From: Pollenia angustigena
Taxonomy: Eukaryota > Arthropoda > Insecta > Diptera > Polleniidae
Length of the DNA: 64,000 bases
Direction: 5' to 3'
Assembly (NCBI GenBank): GCA_930367215.1
Contig: OV884059.1
Span: forward strand, 240,001,803 to 240,065,802
In this document: piece by piece, positions 12,028-22,258 of the stretch
How the letters are laid out: every line of letters begins with the position of its first letter
Numbering within the stretch: the stretch's first letter is position 1
The notes under the pieces: model-generated
Told to the model about the DNA's origin: nothing
Database searches by the model: none
The model's input: only the letters and a program-made list of their open reading frames with translations
Position numbers and translations under genes: made by a program

Positions 12028-12375
12028 TTGGGAATTTGGGTATTTCTTAATCAAAAATGGGGTTGTTTTTCAGTCCACTGTTTTAAGAACTTTTTAATCT
12101 ACATAACTGCCAAAATTCATTATGATACCTTTATTCATGTTAGATTTATAGAATGTCAAACAATAAAATTATTATTTATAAGTGTAAATGAATAAAAGGG
12201 CTTTCAATATGAGTAAAAAATAATAGTTTTAAGGTTTGACATTCTATAAATCTGACATGAACAAAGATATGCTAACGAAATTCGGCAGTTATGTAGATTA
12301 AAAAGTTCTTAAAACAGTAGGCTGCAAAACATCCCACGTTTTGAATAAAAAATACCATAATTCTCAATCTCAATC
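12028..12375. repeat. long inverted repeat (hairpin), about 135-bp arms
   Basis: The left arm (about 12028-12160) contains TAAGAACTTTTTAATCTACATAACTGCC and TTATAGAATGTCAAAC in sequence. The right arm (about 12234-12375) carries the reverse complement in reverse order with moderate divergence, around a loop of about 70 bases. Probably a non-autonomous hairpin element. No clear target duplication. The 70-residue frame at 11983-12195 lies across the arm and is not a gene. Confidence 0.75.
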
Positions 12376-12379
12376 ATTA

Positions 12380-13120
12380 GCATTTTCATACTAAATGACC
12401 AACTTTGACCTTAAATTTCTCAACAACTACTGATCGGATTTTAACAAAATTAAAACTGTAAAAAACTTCAAGAAGTCTTCTCTCCTGCAAAAAAAATTTC
12501 AAAATTATCTCTATCGGTTCAAAAGTTACAGATTTTTAGCCGATGAAAAACGATTTTCAGCCACTGTGCGACGGTGGTTGCACAAAAAAGCAAAATTGAA
12601 GAGCCAGGTTCCTTAATATTATTAAAAACACTACAAATTTTGGAGGAAAACACTAAAAATTTTAAGCTTCATCCAAACGAAGAAGTATAGAGGTCGATAG
12701 TAAGGAAAAAAATACAAACTGCTCTTCAGGTAAAACAGAGCAAGACGTTTGTTAAGGAACAACTGTCGTTAATTTGTCGTCAAATGAAACAAACGCAACG
12801 ACTGCCAAAGAGCAAGCTGATGCTATCAAAATATTGACTTGGTACTTATTTAACTTTCTTTTACGCTTTGTTTGATTGGCTTATTTATTTATTTGTTTGT
12901 ATTATATATTTTTTTTTTTTACTTGAATAATTACTTCTTAATTGATTTCAACAAAAAAGGTTTTTTTATTTTTTTAAATTTTTATACAGCTGATAAAATT
13001 TCAAACGCGGTTGTATTTGTTATCAAGCAAATTAGTATTATTTTTGATATTTTTGAACAAAAAAGCAACAAAATATAGAAATATTTTATATGGCAATACT
13101 TTAATTTTTTAATACGTAAG
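12380..13120. other. no gene; possible old repeat
   Basis: 12390-12600 has the texture of a dispersed fly repeat (CTATCGGTTCAAAAGTTACA and similar), but no boundary or second copy was found here. The rest is AT-rich, and the frame at 12872-13078 is low complexity. Confidence 0.4.
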
Positions 13121-13123
13121 TAA

Positions 13124-13250
13124 GCCCTCTTTCACACTCGGCAAGTTACTTGCCGACAACAACAAAGTCTGTAAGGAAAAAAAAATTTCAAAAAAATTTG
13201 TACAGGCTTTGTTGTTGTCGGCAAGTAACTTGCCGAGTGTGAAAGGGGGC
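13124..13250. mobile_element. small hairpin MITE with nested palindromes
   Basis: 127 bp forming one stem of about 50 bp. GCCCTCTTTCACACTCGGC at the left pairs with its near-exact complement ending GGGGGC at the right. Each arm contains the internal palindrome CGGCAAGTTACTTGCCG (right arm CGGCAAGTAACTTGCCG), so each arm can itself fold. The loop is A/T-rich. No coding capacity and no clear target duplication. Confidence 0.8.
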
Positions 13251-13312
13251 GAACAAATATTAACACTCCTAAGAGAAAGAGATCTAAAGCTGTCGAAATT
13301 GTTGAACCCAAT

Positions 13313-13550
13313 CTGGAGGCAAATTATGGCAGTCGTGATCGAATACTTTTTCGATTCGAGCGCAATTTAATTTCAGTGAATACTGAACGAATCGTTATTA
13401 TTTTTTTAGTGTTGTAAAAACTCAAATAAATGCTTTACAACACTAAAAAAAATTTCGATCCGAACAGTATGGACAGAACAAAATTAGAAATAAAATTGCA
13501 TTCCAATTGAAAAAGCATTCGATCTCGGCTGCCGTAATTTGCCCCCTGAT
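13313..13550. repeat. diverged foldback, about 110-bp arms
   Basis: Arms at about 13313-13419 and 13431-13550 are inverted copies with many differences. Matching blocks include GGCAAATTATGGCAG with GGCAAATTACGGCAG, GATCGAATACTTTTTC with GATCGAATGCTTTTTC, and TTAGTGTTGTAAA at the loop. The loop is only about 12 bases. The 86-residue minus-strand frame over the right arm looks like chance. Confidence 0.7.
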
Positions 13551-13559
13551 TCGAAATCG

Positions 13560-14140
13560 AGCGAATGGATGGCAACCATTACGATTTACTGTCGAGATTA
13601 TTGAACAGGCCAATAATATTTTTTGGCAAAAAAATAGTTTTGAGGCAAATTTCGAATTCTTCTTATTTCTTCTACACGTATAATGAATAAAATCTGTCAA
13701 CAAGTTTTCATTTTATTCACAAAAAAATTTCATAAAACGCCATATTTGTATGGAAGCCCTCCTAAGTGGCGGTTACTACGGGGAATTTTTGTTTTGAGGA
13801 AATGTTTAGGACGATAAACTAATTTTGGGTCGGCCACACAATTTGTCCCTCTAGTGGCGAGTCCTAGCCAGTTGTTGCACTTTTTCTTCAATATATTCCT
13901 AGCCTGTGTTGTTACCGGAGCCCCCTTATGAAATGGAGATAGCGGTTAGATGAGCTAAAAACAAATGATGAGGATAAAAAACAAAGTTGGGTTGGTCATA
14001 CATTTGACTCATGTAATTCATCACAAGTGTTTGTATTATATTTTAATAACCTTTAAATTTTATGAAAAATGAGAACTTTCTGGCAGACACGTGTTGCATC
14101 TTCATGTTTTTTTTTCGTTATACATATACATACATACATG
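13560..14140. other. no recognisable feature
   Basis: Mixed-composition DNA without a coding signature, tRNA-like fold or repeat end that I can identify. Confidence 0.4.
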
Positions 14141-14588
14141 TATTGTAAAACAGCGTGGCCATTTTTGCAGCTAGATTTAGCATTTTTTTGTCTGATTTAG
14201 CTCCAAATTTTTCATTTAGCAGTTAGTAATTTCTTTAGCATTTTTTAACACTTTTTTGTTGAATGCATATACAAATCCCTACTCTTTTGCAGTAGATACT
14301 GTACAATCATTTAAAATATCTTTCATATCAAATTGTTTTAAAATTTGAACAGCTTGATCCATTAAATTCATGTTAAGCTGATTTTTTCCCTCAATTACGA
14401 TTTTGAAAAAAATTTGGAAACGAAAAGAGTTTCCATAATTTTTAAAATAGAAAAACAAATACGAATCACATGCCGGGATTTTATAGCTCAATTAATATGT
14501 CAACTTAGACAACGGTTGCCAAAAAATTTTCATAATTAAACAAATACCTACTTATTTTGTGCAGAAAATACTAATAAATGCAAATTAA

Positions 14589-14730
14589 GTCTGGGTTCAC
14601 ACTATGAAAGTTTTCTTTTAGAAAGTCTAATTAATGGGTGAGAGAAGAGAGAAGAAAAATATGTTCTTTTCCCCTGTCACCAAAATACTCAAACTTTCTA
14701 AAAGAAAACTTTCATAGTGTGATCCCAGAC
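14589..14730. mobile_element. 142-bp hairpin MITE, TAA target duplication (PIF/Harbinger-like)
   Basis: The ends GTCTGGGTTCACACTATGAA and its near-perfect complement ATAGTGTGATCCCAGAC form a stem of about 38 bp. TAA is duplicated at 14586-14588 and 14731-14733. TWA 3-bp duplications are typical of PIF/Harbinger elements. No coding capacity. It shares its right TAA with the next element. Confidence 0.8.
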
Positions 14731-14733
14731 TAA

Positions 14734-15379
14734 TGGTGTTTTCTTTTCTAAAAAATAATGATGCATTATAGTTGTGTAATATATTTATTAGCTTACACGA
14801 ACCCTTACAAAGTGATACATTTTTCTAAATTAAAATGGAACAAAATAATAGCTACGTTTTACACTCAACACTAATGTGTATTTAGCGTTTTAAATATTGA
14901 AGGCAAAATTTGTACTAAAAGCGATATTCACCACGCTTGTAGCAATTTTCAACATTAAATTTTCTTACAATTCGAATAAGCGTTAACAGAACTGATTTTC
15001 AATAATAAATGTCAGCTGTTGTTAAACATTTTGCGACAAAAAAATATAATAAAAGTAAAACAAACGAAAAACAAAAAGTTTTTATATCCATCCCAATATA
15101 ACTAAAAATCACAATATAACGCAAATTGTCCGCAAACACAAGAAAAAAATTACTTGCTTGCAGAAAAAGGAACTTTACGCAGATGCAAAAAAGGGTATTA
15201 TCTCACACTCAGTTATAACTGCGGGTAAGAAATGGAACAAATTTGCCATTTATAGTTGCAACATGTTTAGAAAGGAAAACGACAACTTCTCACATTTCTG
15301 CATATATTTTTAGAATGGAACAAAAACCCGCACGAATGGCAGCATATATGGAACATTATTGTCAGAAAAGAAAACACCA
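14734..15379. mobile_element. 646-bp MITE, PIF/Harbinger-like, copy 1
   Basis: TIRs TGGTGTTTTCTTTTCT at the left and AGAAAAGAAAACACCA at the right, flanked by TAA (14731-14733 and 15380-15382). About 500 bp of interior are shared with the copy at 17883-18705, including GGAACAAAATAATAGCTACG and the surrounding sequence. Non-coding. Placed directly against the 142-bp MITE with the shared TAA between them. Confidence 0.85.
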
Positions 15380-15434
15380 TAAGCTTACATTTTAAAGAAG
15401 AAATGATTGTTTCACTGTAGAAGAAATTACAACT

Positions 15435-15662
15435 TTGGAACATCAGCGGCAGAAACAAAATTCATATGAATTCTTAATTAAGAACTCAACAGTTGATTTC
15501 TGGATAAATGTATATTATGGATATAAAAATGCATTAAATGAAAATCCATTCAGTGAATTAAATTCTTTTGCAACGAAGTTCTTGGTTTTGCGATTTAGCA
15601 ACGCGGAAGTTAAAATAGGTTTTAAGTGGTATAAATCTCTTAAACACGAAAATTCGAAATAG
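15435..15662 (+). pseudogene. hAT transposase C-terminal fragment
   Basis: 75 residues. The reading contains DFWINVYYGYKNALNENPFS followed by FATKFLVLRFSNAEVK, which matches the C-terminal dimerisation block of hAT transposases (pattern LPxSNAxVER). The highly conserved Arg after the Val and the following FS are degraded to a Lys-containing run, and the N-terminal catalytic parts are absent. It lies between the right end of the MITE at 15379 and the hAT right TIR at 16099, on the strand expected if it is the tail of the hAT gene. The Met used as its start is arbitrary. Confidence 0.7.
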
Positions 15663-16559
15663 AATAACGTTAAATAGCTGAAGAAGATTATTCATTTGAT
15701 GACGTATTTGATTTATAAAATTAAATTTTGTATTAAAACTGTTATATAAATTTTATTGAAATACTAAATAAAATCCTTTTATGCGTCAAGTTCCTTTGAT
15801 TTTTTGTTATGGTATGGTATCTTTTCTTTGAAAACTTTTTATGTACATACGTATATAAAGACTGAATTATATTTGTTTTATAGTTTTAAGACTTTTTATG
15901 TTTAATAAATATTTTATTGTTATTTTTTAATCAGTTTGTTCTATAAGTATGATTATAGGGAAGAATTATGTAAAATAAATCATGTATAAAGGTATATTAA
16001 CTAAAATAACAATACAATAATACATTTTTTTTTTGGCATTTTTTAGCATTATTTGAAAGCTGATTTAGCTTTAACATATTTTTAGATATGGCCACACTGT
16101 GTAAAACATATATTTTACATTTTGTTAATTCCGTTATGAAACACACACACATTTCCATTAGTAAATAAGAAAAAATTTCTTTTTTTGCTAAAATTTATTT
16201 ATACACGTTTCTTTATTTGAATAAGAATAATTGTCTTAGGCAGGGAACATATTGATTACAAGCTTTGTTAAAAAAAAATTACGTTTTAATGATTATTTTA
16301 GGTTTATTTTTCTTAAAAAATATCATATAATTTTTGGTTTTATTTTTTGCTTTGGACTATTAGCTAAAGATTTTTGACGATGCGTGTAGAGATGCCTGCA
16401 AGGCAATTTCACGTTTTGTAGAAATTTTTGAAATTTAATAATTATGTAAATTTGAATTTGATAGTTAAACGTCTGATTGTAGTAATATAAGTTTTCGGTT
16501 AAAAAAAACTCTGATGCTTTTATGTTGATTATTAAAACAAATTTAATATAACCAATTAT

Positions 16560-17150
16560 TTATTATACCCACACCACAATAGTGGAGAGGGTATTATGCA
16601 TTTGTGCTGATGTGTGTAACGCCTTAAAATAGTGGTCCTAGACCCACCTTAAAGTATACCGATCTACTCAGAATCACTTTCTGAATCGAATTAACGATGC
16701 CCGTCTGGCTGGCTGGCAGGCTGGCTGGCTGTCCATGTAACCTTGTGCGCAAAGTACAGGTCGCAATTTTTGAGATAATTTGATAAAATTTGGTTCATAG
16801 GTTCTTATTGGCAAAAGGACCAAGCCAATTGAAATGAATCGAAGGACCACGAGGGAAGATAGTGGGAAACTTCTTCCTCTCAGAAACTATCAAACCGATT
16901 TTAATGAAATTTAAAACCTAGATAGATCCATATCTATAGGCACACATTAGCTATACAGTTTTTAAAAAATAGGACCACAAGGGGAGGCAGGGGGCAATTG
17001 CTGCCTCTCACAAACTTTCAAACCGATTTTCATGAAGTTATAAACATAGATAAATCCATATTTACATGGACACATAAGCATGATGTGTTTTTAAATACTG
17101 TGGTGTAGGGTATTATATGGTCGGGCTTGACCGACGATACTTTCTTACCT
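16560..17150 (+). repeat. dispersed fly repeat with two internal tandem units
   Basis: Begins TATACCCACACCACAATAGT and ends GGGTATTATATGGTCGGGCT followed by TGACCGACGATACTTTCTTA. Between them are two diverged units of about 130 bp (near 16800-16930 and 16970-17100), each containing TCTCA(G/C)AAACT(A/T)TCAAACCG. A (CTGG)n stretch lies near 16703-16731. Such TATACCC...GGGTAT repeats are common in Diptera. Autonomous parent unknown. Confidence 0.7.
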
Positions 17151-17879
17151 AGCATTTACAGATACCACTGCCAGTTCGAAAAACTAAATACACTCACACT
17201 TTTTTACTAATACACTCACATTTTTCGCAATGGCAGCTCCAGTGGCAGCAAAAATTGCATGCGAGTGGAAATTTGGCACTTGCATGCCACTAAATGTCAA
17301 AACGATAAGCAATGTTACCATGTTTAAAACTTAATTCACATTTACTGGATTGTTGTTAAATTGTTATTGAAGTTTTACGTTAATAAATAATTATTATGAT
17401 TAATTTTTTAAAAACGCGCATAAATAAAAGCAAGTTTTTTAATAATAGAGCATTAATATCGTTAAAATAATGCTAATATAAATAAAAGAAAAAATTTCCC
17501 CAAAAATGTGCCATTATGATTAACTCGGTAACTCTATTTTGTTTTCTGATACTTTTTTTTTAAATTGAGAAGTAAACAAATTTGCTCAAGTTGACGCTTC
17601 TACGACATTTTGAAAATGAACTCGCAGTGACATGTGTAATCACAAAAGTTAATGGCATGAGATTCGACTATTTCGAACAAATTTTCTTTGATAATATGTA
17701 TACAACAATGGCATGCCACTACTTGCATGTGTAAAGGCAGGGTTACTTGTTTTTAAGGAAAAAAAGTTTAGAATTTTTTTGAGTAAAAAATAAAAAATAA
17801 AATTATATTCTGAGCAATAGAAAAATATAATAATCAAATTATTTTAAGGACAGATTCCCAATGACATCAACTTTTTTAC
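17151..17879. other. no recognisable feature
   Basis: AT-rich DNA. The phrase ACTTGCATG occurs twice near GCCACT, but no bounded repeat could be defined. Confidence 0.4.
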
Positions 17880-17882
17880 TTA

Positions 17883-18705
17883 TGGTGTTTTCTTTTCTAA
17901 AAAAAAATAATGCATTATAATTGTGTAATATATTTATCAGGTTACACGTACTCTTACATAGTGATACATTTTTCTAAATTAAAATGGAACAAAATAATAG
18001 CTACGTTTTACATTCAACACCAACGTGTATTTAGCATGTTAAATATTGAGTGCAAAGTGTGTAATAAAAGCGATTCACCACGGTTGTAGCCATTTTCAAC
18101 ATAAATTTTTTTTTAATTCCAATAAGCGTTAACAACACTGATTTTCAATAATTAAAGTCAACTGCTGTAAAAAATTTTGAGCAAAAAAACAATATTAAAT
18201 AAAAGTAAAACAAAATGAAATGGGAATTTAGCACATTTAAACGAAATCTTGTTAATTAATTTTTTGAATCCCAAGAAAAACTTTGATAACTAATATGCAT
18301 GTGGCAGTGTAAATAAAACTGGACTGGCAAAATAAATTAAAGAAATTTGGGAATTTAGCACATTTAAACGAAACCTTGTTAATTAATTTATTGAATCCCA
18401 AGAAAAACTTTGATAAAATGTTTTTATATTTATCGCAATAATACCGAAAATCACAATATGTACAATACAAATTGCACGCAAACACAAAGAAAAAGTTAAT
18501 AAGAAAAATACTTGCTTGCATAAAAAAGTACTAAACGCAGATGCAAAAAATGGTGCTATCTCACACTAATTTTTAACTGCGGCTAAGAAATGGAACCAAT
18601 TTGCCATGTATTGTTGCAACATATTTAGAAAGGAAACGACAACCTTTCACATTTACATATATTTTGCACATATTTTAAGGATAGAACAAAACCCCGAAAA
18701 CACTA
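17883..18705. mobile_element. MITE, PIF/Harbinger-like, copy 2 (with internal duplication)
   Basis: Same family as 14734-15379. TIRs TGGTGTTTTC and GAAAACACTA, flanked by TTA (17880-17882 and 18706-18708). It is longer than copy 1 because of a tandem pair near 18225-18290 and 18345-18418, each carrying GGGAATTTAGCACATTTAAA and GAATCCCAAGAAAAACTTTG. Related GGGAATTTAGCAC sequence is also found at 37370-37430. The minus-strand frame at 18252-18521 covers this duplication and is not a gene. Confidence 0.85.
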
Positions 18706-19214
18706 TTAGTGTTCACAATTAGAAGAATATTACGTATATATCATTATTTTTAAAACATTTTTGTAAAAATGTTCATCCAAAACTAAATAAAAAACTTTAT
18801 AAACGTCATTCACAATTTCATACAAATTGTTGCTGAAGTAGAAGAAGACTCAACTTTAAAAGAAAAAAAACTTCAGTTACATTTTGATTCAAAAAATGAA
18901 AGGAAAATATATGAAATACTTTGGGAAAAAATAAGATAAAAAAAGCGAAATTGTTGCTGTCTATCATTGTAAACGAAGCCTTACAGTTATGTAAATAAAA
19001 TTCAAAGAAATAGAAAAATCAGTATCGTAAAGAATATAAACACTATGCTGGAATTGGATACTGTTTTTTTTTAATCGATATATGTAGTTATCGATAAAAA
19101 AAAAAAAGAAAAAATAAATATGTAGTAGAAAACTGAGAAAAATTGCCATATTTTTAACGATAATTTATAATATAATTTTTAATAATAATTAGTATTGTGG
19201 TTATTTTTTTGAAC

Positions 19215-19400
19215 TGCTTATGGGTTTTAAGCCAAATTTTGATATTTTTTATTGGGCTTTAGTTCATCAAATTTAATTTTCATTAAATTATTTTTATGAA
19301 GAAAGGAATTTTACAACATGAAATTTATTAAAATTTATTGATAATTTTTTTCTTTACTGCCGCGGGGTCGAACCCAGGCTTACATTATTGGAGCAGCACA
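19215..19400 (-). repeat. SINE-like repeat, minus-strand copy
   Basis: On the minus strand a GGGTTCGACCCC segment (complement of about 19364-19375), close to a Pol III box B, is followed by a tail with TTTCATGTTGTAAAATT, CTTTCTTCAT and AATTTGATGAACT. The same head-box and tail order occurs on the plus strand at about 47905-48040. A recognisable box A is not obvious in this copy. Confidence 0.55.
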
Positions 19401-19438
19401 GTGTTTTATGACGTTTATTCTTTAAAATACATACTAAC

Positions 19439-19541
19439 GCCTGTCACAGAAATCAATTCCGATCGAAAGTGAAAGTGATTTCTTATCTTGTTTCACATAA
19501 AACGAAATCACTTTCGATCGGAATTTATTTCTGTGACAGGC
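19439..19541. mobile_element. 103-bp hairpin MITE
   Basis: GCCTGTCACAGAAAT at the left and ATTTCTGTGACAGGC at the right. The arms continue with (C/T)ATTCCGATCGAAAGTGA-like sequence for about 40 bp, leaving a loop of about 20 bases. No clear target duplication, no coding capacity. Confidence 0.75.
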
Positions 19542-19975
19542 CTGATTTGTTTAAATACACTAGTCTTATATGTGAGAGTGAGATTAAGGCAAAATATACA
19601 ATTTATTATTGAATAAGTATTTTGAAAAACATCATTCTTTTGTACAAACAGCTAAATAAAGGGTGTCATACTAATGAAGTGGGCTTGATTTTTTTCGGAA
19701 GGCTTGGTAAATCATCATGCAAAGACTTACATCAGAACGACGTTTACAAGTAGTGGAAATTTATTTCCAAGCGTTCGAAGCATCCATCTGAGCAGCTTAT
19801 AGGTAATATCAAAGATCGATTCATGACCAAATTTACTTTTTAAGATTCATCAAGATCGAGTACGTAGCGTGTGTTCGCTGAATGGGCTGAGAATTAACTA
19901 GAAGCTTAACCAGAATTTTATTGTCAAATCATCTTCAGCGATAAGGCTTATTTCTGGCTTAACGGGTATTTAAAC

Positions 19976-20550
19976 CAGTGTTCAAAAATAAACAGAAAAT
20001 TATTTTTCGTTCGTCTCACACACCCAGGAACGATATCTATATTTTTAAGCGTTTGTGTAGACGAGCGCAACCCTTATTACCGTTCGTAACTATTTTCAAG
20101 AAAGAACCGAACATTATATAGTGTTCTGAAAGAAATGAAAAAAAAAAAAAATTTTAGCAATGACTACAGTACGAATATCTTGTCTGAGTATAGTCTATGT
20201 GTTTTGTTTGTGTACATTTTTTTTTGCTGGCTTTTTGTTTTTTTTTTTAATTTTTTTATGTTTTTTTCCAGCCAAAAGGGCGCTAAGGACAACTGAAACG
20301 AACGAATACTAATGAGCTGAGCCGAACACAATGAAGTTTGTGGTTAAAAAAAAACCGAACGGAATTAAATGTCTCAAGTTTTTGTTGAGTTGGATAAACA
20401 CAGTATTATTTTTGTGCTCGAAGATGATAAACAGGGAAACGTTATTTTTTTAATGATTTACTAAACAAACACTGTTAGGGCTTTTGTTTTCCACAAAGCT
20501 TCCGAACCGAACACTAAGGAGCGATTTTTAATGTTCATATTCGAACACTG
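19976..20550. mobile_element. 575-bp hAT MITE inside the mariner relict
   Basis: TIRs CAGTGTTCAAAAAT and AT(A)TTCGAACACTG, flanked by a perfect 8-bp duplication ATTTAAAC (19968-19975 and 20551-20558). Non-coding interior with A and T runs. The 8-bp duplication and CAGTG end place it in hAT. Its insertion postdates the mariner copy. Confidence 0.85.
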
Positions 20551-20589
20551 ATTTAAACAAGCAGTATTGTCGCTTTTGATGAGAGAGCA

Positions 20590-20631
20590 CAAAAAAACAA
20601 ACAAACAAACAAACAAACAAACAAACAAAAC
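20590..20631 (+). repeat. (CAAA)n microsatellite
   Basis: About nine tandem CAAA units just after the right target duplication of the hAT MITE. Confidence 0.9.
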
Positions 20632-21010
20632 ATAACACTCTTGAAGCTCTATTACATCCTCTTTTACTCTATGGCGAATGCCTCATCGGTCTATTTGTCT
20701 TTAATTCTGAAACCTCATTTCATTTTAAATGATTTGGAGTCGAAATTATTCCAACAACACGAATCAACATGCCATACAGCGCGTGAAATCATCACTGTAT
20801 TGATTTAAACGTTTGGTAACCGATTTATCCCATGAAATTGAGACGTGAATTGATTTGGACTACTTTTCGGATATCCGCTCTATGCTGATAAGAAAGCAAC
20901 GATTGATTATTAAGAAGCGCACTATTGACAAAGACCGAGTATGCTCGAAAAAGGGTTGCAATTTTGAATCGACAGGATGGCGTTCATATCAGACAGTCGC
21001 AGATACTATA

Positions 21011-21677
21011 TGCAATTGATTATTTTTAAACATGAAAAGCCATACAATTTTTGAGCTATTAAAGCCAAAATTTTGTTCATTCCATTGAAGTTGTTGTGCT
21101 TTATTTTTAAAAAAAAGTTCTTTGTCTCTAAAAAATAAATAAATACGAAATGTGTATGACTAATGCAGCACTTAGTTAATAGTTACCGCAACGATAATAT
21201 AATAACATCAGTACTCCGCTCAGTTACCACGATCTTTACCCACGCTCATTTATAGTTTGTTTAATTTCAAAAACAATAAAATGGCCACAGGAAATGTGAA
21301 CATTTCTGTGGGCAATAAAAACGTTCAGAAAGTAACCTCAAACGTTTACGCTGAAAATAAGTATTTTAAAAGTAGCCACATAACTTTAGAATTTTTTTCA
21401 CTTACGTAATTTGTGTTGTTTGTGAGCATGAAGAACCAAATTTTTCTCTTGGTGCAGCACTTTAAACTAAAAAAAAATTATAAATGTTAAAATGATTACA
21501 ATTTCGCTTAACCAAATATAATAACAAAATGTTGTGTTTGCTCGATTATGTCGTTATTATGTCCTTGTTACGTTCACAAACTTTATAAATATTAAAAAAA
21601 CCCCCTACCAAGCTAAGGACTTAAAAAACTTGTACAAGAAATTTGAGGAATCCAAAGGAAATAATTTAAATCTTACA
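21011..21677. other. no recognisable feature
   Basis: AT-rich DNA between the mariner relict and the hAT MITE; no coding or repeat structure identified. Confidence 0.4.
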
Positions 21678-21685
21678 CTAAACAT

Positions 21686-22258
21686 TAGGGTGGTTACAAG
21701 AAATTAATGTTGGATTTTCCATCGGCGCAACCTCCTTATATATGCCGATAGCATAGAAAATGCGATTGACGAAGTTTCATCCCAATCGGATGGGATTGGT
21801 GCACCCCTCTTAAATATGCCAATATCTTAGAAAATCCGATTGACAATGTTTAAGCCCATTCGGATAACGCCAATACGTGCCTCATTGAGCATAAATTAGG
21901 GAAAAACAGTGATTTTTCACTAAAATCCGTATTTCTTTGCCCTTAATTAATGCTAAATATCACTTTATCTATTGGTATAAGGAACAAAACTATCCATTTA
22001 TAAATTAATAAGAATAAAATTTAATATATAACAAGACTCGACTCAGGTTGCTAGAATGAATGGTTTCGGTTATATAGGCAAAGAAATACGAATCTTAGTG
22101 AAAAATCGCTGTTTTTCCTTAATTTATTCTCAATGAGGCACATGTTAGCGTTATCCGATGGAGCTGAAACTTTGTCAATCGCATTTTCTATGCTATCGAC
22201 ACATATAAGGCGGTGGCGCTGATGGAAAATCCAACATTGATTTCTTGGAACCACCCTA
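21686..22258. mobile_element. 573-bp hAT-type foldback MITE
   Basis: TIRs TAGGGTGGTT and AACCACCCTA, flanked by a perfect 8-bp duplication CTAAACAT (21678-21685 and 22259-22266). The arms are long: AATGTTGGATTTTCCATC, ATGCCGATAGCATAGAAAAT and GTGCCTCATTGAG recur inverted on the right. The left arm carries an extra internal duplication (ATAGCATAGAAAATGCGATT resembling ATATCTTAGAAAATCCGATT). The 71-residue minus-strand frame inside is an arm translation. Confidence 0.88.

Larger units (their letters stand above)
14151..16099 (+). mobile_element. hAT element with decayed transposase, interrupted by two MITEs
   Basis: Ends CAGCGTGGCCAT (14151) and ATGGCCACACTG (to 16099) are inverted. TGTAAAA(C) is duplicated at the two flanks (14144-14151 overlapping the first base, and 16100-16107), fitting the 8-bp duplication of hAT elements with a 1-bp overlap or loss. 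Subterminal copies of ATTTAGC lie inside both ends, as is common for hAT ends. The 3' part encodes a hAT C-terminal transposase relict (15435-15662). The middle is taken up by the MITE pair 14589-14730 and 14734-15379, which must have inserted after this element. Confidence 0.8.
19717..21010 (+). pseudogene. mariner-type transposase relict split by a hAT MITE
   Basis: Two parts in the same orientation. Part 1 (19717-19975) starts MQRLTSERRLQVVEIYFQ and, after frame damage, reads PEFYCQIIFSDKAYFWLNGY, the first-Asp block (SDxAxF). Part 2 (20551-21010) has FQQHESTCHTAREI, the second-Asp block with the catalytic Asp replaced by His, then YPLYADKKATID and a degraded C-terminus. The MITE at 19976-20550 sits exactly between them. 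Numerous stops show long inactivity. Confidence 0.75.
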
